Assembly: GCF_036226685.1 (NCBI RefSeq)
Contig: NZ_CP109009.1
Span: forward strand, 1,860,001-1,924,000
Direction of reading: 5' to 3'
Source of the DNA: Streptomyces sp. NBC_00690
GTDB taxonomy: Bacteria > Actinomycetota > Actinomycetes > Streptomycetales > Streptomycetaceae
DNA length: 64,000 bases
Shown: one piece after another, positions 58,364-64,000 of the stretch
Layout: every line of letters begins with the position of its first letter
How positions within the stretch are numbered: position 1 is the stretch's first letter
Program-made: the position numbers and the translations under genes
Notes under the pieces: generated by a model
What the model saw: the letters and a program-made list of their open reading frames with translations, nothing else
Told to the model about the DNA's origin: nothing
The model's database searches: none

Positions 58364-59485
58364 TCAGGCCAGATAGGCCGGGGCGCCGACGGGCAAGATA
58401 AATCGGAACTCGGCGCCGCCACCGGGCCCCCGGCCAACGGTGATGGTGCCGCCGTGCGCCTCGACGATGCCTTTGACGATGTAGAGGCCAAGGCCGGTGC
58501 CACCGCGTTTGCTCCCCCGCCAGAAACGGGTGAAGACACGGCCCATCGACTCCTCGGGGATGCCGGGGCCTTCGTCGCTCACGGTGACTGCCGTGCCCTT
58601 CTCGTCGTCCGTCGCCGATGCCGGCGCCACCTCGATGGTGACGGTTCCGGCGCCGTGGCGCACCGCGTTTTCCAGCAGGTTGCCGAGCACCTGGTCGATC
58701 TTGTCGGGATCGGCCCAGAGATCGGGGAGTTCCCGGGCGATCCGGACGAAGAACCGATCCGGGCTCTGGCCGCTGGCTATGTGGGCCTGGACGTGGCGGC
58801 CCACGGCGGTCGCCACATCGACGGGCTGACGGCGCACTTCGAGCCGGCCGGAGTCGATGCGGGAGATGTCGAGGAGTTCGGCGATCAGGCGGGTGACCCG
58901 GTTGGCGTCCGCGTCGACGGTCTCCAGCATCAGCCGCTTCTGGTCGTCGGTGAACCGCTCCCACTTGGCCAGCAGGGTGGCCGTGAACCCCTTGACCGAG
59001 GTCAGGGGGGAGCGCAGCTCATGGGCGACGGTGGCGATCAGTTCCGCGTGGCTGCGCTCGGTGCGACGACGCGCCTCGGTGCCACGCAGACTGATCACCA
59101 GTCGGTGCACCGGGCCGGTGGGGAAGTCGCGTACGTAGCGGGCGGAGACGAGGACCTCGCGTCCGCCGGGGAGCAGCAGATTGCGCTCCGGCTGTCCCAC
59201 CCGGGTGGCCAGGCCGCCGTAGGGGTCGGTCAGGGTCCACCAGCGGCGCCCCTTGAGGTCCTCCAGGGGCAGGGCGGTCTCCAGGGGCCGGCCGATGGCT
59301 TCGGCCCGTGCGACGGCGGTGATACGGACGGCGGCCTTGTTGAAGCAGATCACCCGGCCGGTCTCATCGGCCACGACGAGGCCGTCGGGCAGATCGTCGG
59401 GGTCGATGCCGAAGACCTCGGGATCGGCCGAAGGGCGCACCGATCGTCCATGTGTCTTCGCGGGCCCGCTCGTCCCGACAACCAT
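58364..59485 (-). CDS. PAS-domain sensor histidine kinase
   Basis: 373 residues from ATG 59485, which has GGTGGGG upstream (a GTG at 59512 is possible). Residues about 20-120 form a PAS-like sensor, then the dimerisation/phosphoacceptor helix TVAHELRSPLTSVKGF, N-box LLENAVRHGAG, and G-boxes VSDEGPGIP and GGTGLGLYIVKG. No membrane helix is seen, so it probably senses a cytosolic signal. No response regulator is adjacent, so it is an orphan kinase here. Confidence 0.88.
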   Translation of the reverse strand: MVVGTSGPAKTHGRSVRPSADPEVFGIDPDDLPDGLVVADETGRVICFNKAAVRITAVARAEAIGRPLETALPLEDLKGRRWWTLTDPYGGLATRVGQPERNLLLPGGREVLVSARYVRDFPTGPVHRLVISLRGTEARRRTERSHAELIATVAHELRSPLTSVKGFTATLLAKWERFTDDQKRLMLETVDADANRVTRLIAELLDISRIDSGRLEVRRQPVDVATAVGRHVQAHIASGQSPDRFFVRIARELPDLWADPDKIDQVLGNLLENAVRHGAGTVTIEVAPASATDDEKGTAVTVSDEGPGIPEESMGRVFTRFWRGSKRGGTGLGLYIVKGIVEAHGGTITVGRGPGGGAEFRFILPVGAPAYLA

Positions 59486-59600
59486 CCCCGTACCCCACCT
59501 CTCCGCCAACACAGTGGGCCCCCGAGCCCGTCACCCTACTAGCTGGACGAGACCGTGCGGAGCCCCTGCGCGGTACTCCCACGGAGGTGAGCACCGCATG

Positions 59601-60437
59601 TCATCGTGCGCCCCCGGTGCGCTGGGCGCGCGCAGAGGCATAGAGGCATACGGCTGCGGCGGTCGCCAGGTTCAGACTTTCTGCCTTTCCGTGGATCGGA
59701 ACCCTGACCACGGCGTCCGCGAGGGCTCGGGTCTCCTCGGGAAGTCCCCATGCCTCGTTGCCGAAGACCCAGGCCGTGGGGCCTCCCATCGTTCCCGCGT
59801 CCAGCGCGTCGTCGAGGTCGTCCTCGCCCGCGCCGTCTGCGGCCACCACTCTCACCCCCGCTTCCTTGAGCTGCTCGATGGCGGTCTCGACAGGCACGCC
59901 GACCGCGACGGGCAGATGGAAGTGCGAGCCGACGGAGGCACGGACCGCCTTCGGGTTGTAGAGGTCGACGGAGGCGTCCGTGAAGACGACGGCATCGGCT
60001 CCGGCAGCGTCCGCGCAGCGCAGGACGGTGCCGGCGTTGCCGGGGTCCCGGACGTGGGCGAGCACGGCGACCAGCCGGGGGCGGCTGCGCACGATCTCCT
60101 CGAAGGGCGAGTCGACGAAGCGGCAGACGCCCACCAGTCCCTGGGGCGTGACGGTCGTCGAGATGTCGGCGATGACGTCCTCGCTGGCGAGGTGGATCCG
60201 AGCGCCCGCCTCCTGGGCGGCGTCAAGGATGTCCGCGTATCGCTCCGCCGCCTCGGGCGTGGTGAACAGCTCGCTGAGGGTCGCGACGCCGTCGCTGCGG
60301 TGCCCGGCCGCTTCCCGCACAGCCTGCGGTCCCTCGGCCAGGAAGAGCCGATCCTTGCCGCGGAAGTTCCGCTTCGCGAGCCGCCGCGCGGCGGCGACCC
60401 GGGTGGAGCGGGGTGAGATCAGCTCGGGGGCGGACAT
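59601..60437 (-). CDS. TrmH/SpoU-family RNA 2'-O-methyltransferase
   Basis: 278 residues. An N-terminal RNA-binding domain (residues 1-95) is followed by the SPOUT knot: motif 1 VRDPGNAGTVLRCADAAGAD, motif 2 WVFGNEAWGLPEET and motif 3 VPIHGKAESLNLATAAAVCL. It methylates a ribose in rRNA or tRNA; such a gene is usual next to rplT in actinobacteria. The exact target is not shown by sequence. Confidence 0.92.
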   Translation of the reverse strand: MSAPELISPRSTRVAAARRLAKRNFRGKDRLFLAEGPQAVREAAGHRSDGVATLSELFTTPEAAERYADILDAAQEAGARIHLASEDVIADISTTVTPQGLVGVCRFVDSPFEEIVRSRPRLVAVLAHVRDPGNAGTVLRCADAAGADAVVFTDASVDLYNPKAVRASVGSHFHLPVAVGVPVETAIEQLKEAGVRVVAADGAGEDDLDDALDAGTMGGPTAWVFGNEAWGLPEETRALADAVVRVPIHGKAESLNLATAAAVCLYASARAQRTGGAR

Positions 60438-60539
60438 GGACTCGCTTTCGTCTGCGGAGTTCGGCTACGGGGTGCGGTGCGGGCCGGTGGGGCCGCAGCG
60501 GGCGGGGGCGCGGAGCGTCGCAGGGCGCCCTGACGCACT

Positions 60540-60572
60540 CGGACCCGTAGACCACGAGGGCCTACGGGTCCG
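60540..60572 (-). terminator. Terminator of infC-rpmI-rplT
   Basis: CGGACCCGTAG pairs with CTACGGGTCCG around 11 bases, 24 bp downstream of the rplT stop. Confidence 0.8.
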
Positions 60573-60595
60573 ATACATCAACCGGGGCGCAGCGC

Positions 60596-60982
60596 TTAGG
60601 CGGCGGCCTTCGGCGCGTTGACGTCGGCCGGAAGGGCCTTCTGCGCCACCTCGACGAGCGCGGCGAACGCGTTGGCGTCGTTCACGGCGAGCTCGGCCAG
60701 GATCTTGCGGTCCACCTCGATGTTGGCGGCCTTCAGACCCTGGATGAGGCGGTTGTACGTCATGCCGTTCTGGCGGGCAGCGGCGTTGATCCGCTGGATC
60801 CACAGCTGACGGAAGTCACCCTTGCGCTTCTTGCGGTCGTTGTAGTTGTAGACCAGGGAGTGGGTGACCTGCTCCTTGGCCTTGCGGTACAGGCGCGAAC
60901 GCTGACCGCGGTAACCCTTGGCCGCCTCGAGGATTGCCCGGCGCTTCTTGTGGGCGTTGACTGCCCGCTTGACGCGTGCCAC
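60596..60982 (-). CDS. rplT: 50S ribosomal protein L20
   Basis: 128 residues, very basic. [20 protein letters not shown] and [17 protein letters not shown] are the conserved rRNA-binding N-terminus. It is needed for early 50S assembly. Third gene of infC-rpmI-rplT, 104 bp after rpmI. The C-terminal Ala-rich tail is typical of actinobacteria. Confidence 0.98.
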   Translation of the reverse strand: MARVKRAVNAHKKRRAILEAAKGYRGQRSRLYRKAKEQVTHSLVYNYNDRKKRKGDFRQLWIQRINAAARQNGMTYNRLIQGLKAANIEVDRKILAELAVNDANAFAALVEVAQKALPADVNAPKAAA

Positions 60983-61086
60983 TTGTTAACTCCTTGTAGC
61001 GGGGTCGTGGTTACTCATCACACGACCCGAATTCGATTGGGTCCCGGTCCTGACGTCCCTCGGCCTCCGTCACCGGAGGCGGGACG

Positions 61087-61281
61087 TCACTTGCCGAGAA
61101 GCTTCTTGATCTTCTTGGCGTCGCCCGGAGCCATCTCCGCGTTGCCCGAGAGGCGACGCGTCAGCGTGGACGGCTTGTGCTCAAGCAGGTGGCGCTTGCC
61201 GGCGCGCTCACGGAGCACCTTGCCAGTGCCGGTGATCTTGAAGCGCTTCTTGGAACCGCTGTGCGTCTTGTTCTTCGGCAT
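61087..61281 (-). CDS. rpmI: 50S ribosomal protein L35
   Basis: 64 residues ([20 protein letters not shown] start), basic and full-length. It sits between infC and rplT in the standard order. Confidence 0.97.
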   Translation of the reverse strand: MPKNKTHSGSKKRFKITGTGKVLRERAGKRHLLEHKPSTLTRRLSGNAEMAPGDAKKIKKLLGK

Positions 61282-61407
61282 AGCGCCGTTATCTCCTCGT
61301 CAGTGGCGCTCCCCCGGTGCCCGGGGGCACCGGCACTCAGGAGCGTCAGATCTTGGTTTCTGGTTCCGGGCGGGACCCGGGGCGCCGGCGAGCGGCTGCC
61401 CCTTCGG

Positions 61408-62043
61408 TCACGACTCGGAGGGCGTCTCGACAGGCTCGTCGGCAGGCTCGTCTTCAGCCTGGACCTTCGTACCGGTGCGGTCTGCCTTGCGTGCGGCCTG
61501 GGCCTCACGTGCCTCGGCCATGGCCTCGGTCTTCTTCTTGTGCGGGCCAAGAACCATGATCATGTTCCGGCCGTCCTGCTTCGGGTTCGACTCGATGAAT
61601 CCGAGGTCCTCGACATCGGAAGCGAGACGCTGAAGCAGGCGGAAGCCAAGCTCGGGGCGGGACTGCTCACGACCACGGAACATGATCGTGATCTTGACCT
61701 TGTCGCCCTGCTTGAGGAACCGAACGACGTGACCCTTTTTGGTGTCGTAGTCGTGCGGGTCGATCTTCGGCCGGAGTTTCATCTCCTTGATGACCGTGTG
61801 CGCCTGGTTCTTGCGCGCCTCACGGGCCTTCATGGCCGACTCGTACTTGAACTTCCCGTAGTCCATGAGCTTGCACACGGGCGGCCGGGCGTTCGCCGCG
61901 ACCTCGACCAGGTCGAGGTCGTACTCCTGAGCGAGCTCAAGGGCCTTGGCGAGCGGGACGATGCCCACCTGCTCACCACTCGGACCGACAAGCCGTACTT
62001 CGGGAACGCGAATCCGGTCGTTAATGCGGGGCTCGGCGCTGAT
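61408..62043 (-). CDS. infC: Translation initiation factor IF-3
   Basis: 211 residues. Both domains are complete: the N-domain [20 protein letters not shown] and the C-domain with [20 protein letters not shown]. The start is set at ATC 62043 because GAGGAGG lies immediately upstream and IF-3 genes often use AUU or AUC, letting IF-3 limit its own synthesis. No ATG or GTG lies near that Shine-Dalgarno. A charged actinobacterial C-terminal tail (about 30 residues) follows the usual end. It heads infC-rpmI-rplT. Confidence 0.93.
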   Translation of the reverse strand: MSAEPRINDRIRVPEVRLVGPSGEQVGIVPLAKALELAQEYDLDLVEVAANARPPVCKLMDYGKFKYESAMKAREARKNQAHTVIKEMKLRPKIDPHDYDTKKGHVVRFLKQGDKVKITIMFRGREQSRPELGFRLLQRLASDVEDLGFIESNPKQDGRNMIMVLGPHKKKTEAMAEAREAQAARKADRTGTKVQAEDEPADEPVETPSES

Positions 62044-62417
62044 GGATCCTCCTCGGTAGCACCACGCGACCGACTGGAGGCCAGCCGCGTAACGTCTGTT
62101 GTGAGACCAACCGAGCCAGAACACGAAAAATGCCCCGGACGGGACACAGGCAGTAGCTCCGCGAATACCGGAACACCGCCGCGATCAACCGCGGGGCGCA
62201 CATCGGGCGACTTCCATCGTCCGTACGGAACGATGGGCGCCGCCTGACCGGTGACCCGCCGCCCAGAGAGCGGCCAGGTGGGAGATCGGAGCCTCCACTT
62301 GTGGGCTGGGCACACGCGTGTCCAGCCGGTCGTCACACAAGGTTAGCAGCTCTAGGAGGGAGGGGGTAACCGACGGCCCGGATCGGCGCCGGCGTGGCGG
62401 GGCATATCGTGTGGGGC
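62044..62417. promoter_or_regulatory. infC leader / divergent intergenic region
   Basis: 374 bp without a gene between infC and the divergent DUF1844 gene. It holds a near-palindromic hairpin at 62214-62236 (CCATCGT, then CCGTACGG, then ACGATGG) and further GC-rich stems nearer infC. A long structured leader is known for this operon in other bacteria, where L20 or IF-3 regulate it; whether that happens here is inference. Confidence 0.5.
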
Positions 62418-62813
62418 ATGAACGATGCGACACCGCACCCCGAGCAGTCCGAGCACACGGCTGCTGCCCAGACCCCCGACTTCGACGCCCTGGCCCGCGA
62501 CATCGCCGAGGTCCCGGCCGTCGAGGTGATCGTCACGGTCGCGGTGAACCTGATGAGCGCAGCCGCCGTCAAGCTCGGCCTGGCCGCCGACGAGGCCGGC
62601 ACCGAACACAAGGATCTGGACGAGGCGCGCAAGCTGGTGCACGCGCTGGCGGGCCTGTTGGACGCCAGCACCACGGAGATCAGCTCGTTCCACGCTGCTC
62701 CGCTGCGGGACGGGTTGAAATCCCTCCAGCTGGCCTTCCGCGAGGAGTCCCTGGTTCCGGACGAGCCGGGCAAGGGCCCGGGCGAGAAGTACACCGGACC
62801 CGTCTACGGCTGA
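62418..62813 (+). CDS. DUF1844 protein
   Basis: 131 residues from ATG 62418. The conserved helical core is PAVEVIVTVAVNLMSAAAVK and KLGLAADEAGTE, then a helix pair ending in LKSLQLAFREESLVPDEPGK. Small cytosolic proteins of this family occur next to infC in streptomycetes; function unknown. Confidence 0.85.
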   Translation: MNDATPHPEQSEHTAAAQTPDFDALARDIAEVPAVEVIVTVAVNLMSAAAVKLGLAADEAGTEHKDLDEARKLVHALAGLLDASTTEISSFHAAPLRDGLKSLQLAFREESLVPDEPGKGPGEKYTGPVYG

Positions 62814-62887
62814 CCCGCGGGAGCGGATCTCGCCCGCGGACGACCTCCGGGCGACCTTCAGACCGCACAGTCGGGCTCAGCCGAGCT

Positions 62888-63628
62888 TCAGACGACCCTG
62901 ATGAACAAGGGCTCGCCCACGGGCGCCGCACCGACCGGCAGCAACGCCAGGTCGAGGCCGCGTACCAGGCGGGCCCTCAGCACATCATGGCCGGCCAGTG
63001 CCTCGGCCACCCCGCGCACGGCATCGGCCTGCGCCGCGCCTTCGGCCAGCACCAGGGCGAGGGTTCCGTCCGCGCCCTGGCCACCGCGCACCAGTTGGGC
63101 CCGGAGCACGGCCGGCTCGGCGCTGACCGTCTGCCGCAGCACGTCGAGCACCGCGGGGTCATCCAGCGGATCGGCGCTGGTGCGCCCCTCAGCGAGTGCC
63201 CGCAGCGCCGCACCGCTCAGTTGGAACGGCACCGGCCCCGCCAGATCAAGGACCAGGGTGTCGGCCTTCTCATGGGCGGCGGCCTGGAGCGCCTGGTGCA
63301 GGGGCACGGCGACGGGACGGGCCTGGGCGTCCCAGCGCGCGAGGGAATCCAGCGAGGTGAAGGCGGGCAGGGCCCGACGATCACCCGCGGTGAGCGTCGG
63401 CACGGCCATGTCGCTGGTCTTCTCCCGGCGCAGCCCCGCCTCGTCCACCTCGACCTCGCCGAGGACGGCGACGACGGGAACCAGCAGTCGCGCCCCCTGG
63501 AGTGCCTCAAGGACCTGCCGCTCCGCGGTGCGGTCCTTCGCCCAGACGGCGAGCGCCGCGGCCAGTCGGGGGTCGGCGGTGCCGTCGTCGTCGGAGAAAC
63601 CGGGGTCCGGGATGTTCTTGAGCGCCAC
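62888..63628 (-). CDS. SseB-domain protein
   Basis: 246 residues. The N-terminal SseB domain includes LLVPVVAVLGEVEV, then DMAVPTLTAGDRRALPAFTS and LARWDAQARPVAVPLHQAL. The C-terminal 100 residues resemble an SseB C-terminal domain with repeated Leu/Val-rich strands. No signal peptide. Its actinobacterial role is unknown, although SseB in enteric bacteria is a regulator of protein secretion. Convergent with the DUF1844 gene. Confidence 0.8.
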   Translation of the reverse strand: MALKNIPDPGFSDDDGTADPRLAAALAVWAKDRTAERQVLEALQGARLLVPVVAVLGEVEVDEAGLRREKTSDMAVPTLTAGDRRALPAFTSLDSLARWDAQARPVAVPLHQALQAAAHEKADTLVLDLAGPVPFQLSGAALRALAEGRTSADPLDDPAVLDVLRQTVSAEPAVLRAQLVRGGQGADGTLALVLAEGAAQADAVRGVAEALAGHDVLRARLVRGLDLALLPVGAAPVGEPLFIRVV

Positions 63629-63768
63629 GGGCCGAGCCTAGTTCCTCGCCGGGGCGCGCTGCGCCCCAGGGTCGTGTCCCGAAGGCCGGATCCAGCGCCT
63701 GCTCGTGCTGCCAGCCACAGGGGTACGTCCAAGGCGTCGCAGTCGGGACGGGATCTAGGCTCCCCAGG

Positions 63769-64000
63769 GTGACCGTCCGCATCTCAGTGGCCTTGCCTGG
63801 CCGCTCCTACGGCGATGAGCACGACTATCCCTGCGCCAGTCTGGTGAAGGTCGCCATCCTGGCGGCCCTGCTCCAGCGGCGCGATGGACTCGGTGCGCGG
63901 GAGGAGGAGTGGGCCCGGGCCATGATCGTACGCAGTGACAACGAAGCCGCGACCGCGTTGTGGCACGTCCTGGGAGGTGCCCCGGGTCTGTCGGCTGCCA
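63769..64000 (+). CDS. Serine hydrolase of the class A beta-lactamase family, N-terminal part
   Basis: The frame opens at GTG 63769 and is cut by the right edge after 77 codons. It contains the SxxK nucleophile motif in CASLVKVAILAALL and an SDN motif in IVRSDNEAATALW, the spacing typical of class A beta-lactamase-like proteins. No signal peptide is seen at the N-terminus, so it may act in the cytosol. Divergent from the SseB gene with about 140 bp between starts. Confidence 0.8.
   Translation, partial: MTVRISVALPGRSYGDEHDYPCASLVKVAILAALLQRRDGLGAREEEWARAMIVRSDNEAATALWHVLGGAPGLSAA

Overview
The window is high-GC actinobacterial DNA, almost certainly a Streptomyces chromosome. Evidence: GC-rich third codon positions, frequent GTG/TTG starts, rare TTA codons, the clustered arginine genes argCJBDR and argGH, a monomeric isocitrate dehydrogenase, pheST beside infC-rpmI-rplT, and typical Streptomyces families (ABATE/CGNR, DUF5997, DUF1918, DUF4328, MocR, XRE-TPR, SpoIIE phosphatase).

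Layout. 1-2.6 kb: end of a plsC-type acyltransferase, then a DHA2 drug exporter with its TetR regulator and a clear operator. 3.1-11.9 kb: arginine biosynthesis on the minus strand (argC-argJ-argB-argD-argR, then argG and argH), with ArgR-box-like sites before argC and argG. 11.9-29.2 kb: conserved single genes (VOC, DUF1801, AraC, a secreted three-repeat beta-trefoil protein, a monooxygenase remnant, DUF5997/LysR-sensor pair, icd, MFS/ABATE pair, MocR/EamA pair, GHL10 hydrolase, 3-hydroxybutyryl-CoA dehydrogenase). 50.4-64 kb: core genes (NUDIX, XRE-TPR regulator, PP2C, pheT-pheS, sensor kinase, TrmH/SpoU methylase, rplT-rpmI-infC, DUF1844, SseB, and the start of a serine beta-lactamase-like gene).

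Between them lies a 21.2 kb island. A 114-bp segment covering the 3' end of the hydroxybutyryl-CoA dehydrogenase gene (29104-29217) recurs with one mismatch at 50307-50420. I read this as the att-site duplication of an integrated element. No integrase is visible, but a decayed IS5-type transposase lies next to the right copy and an N-terminally truncated DUF6545 gene next to the left.

The island carries a minus-strand operon of about 18 tightly coupled genes (46.7 down to 31.5 kb). Nine of its junctions are 4-bp ATGA/GTGA overlaps. It includes a CMP-Kdo-synthetase-like enzyme, a thymidylate-synthase-like enzyme coupled to an O-carbamoyltransferase, two candidate glycosyltransferases, two methyltransferases (one frameshifted), two APH-fold kinases, a P-loop kinase, HAD and histidine phosphatases, a NUDIX hydrolase, an SDR epimerase and an SAH-hydrolase-like protein. 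Divergent from it are an XRE-TPR regulator with a TTA codon and a split RibD pair (reductase plus deaminase); a P450 sits at the left end. Together they suggest a pathway built on pyrimidine-nucleotide chemistry, ending in a carbamoylated, glycosylated product. I recognise no known cluster with this content, so this is the best candidate for an undescribed system here.
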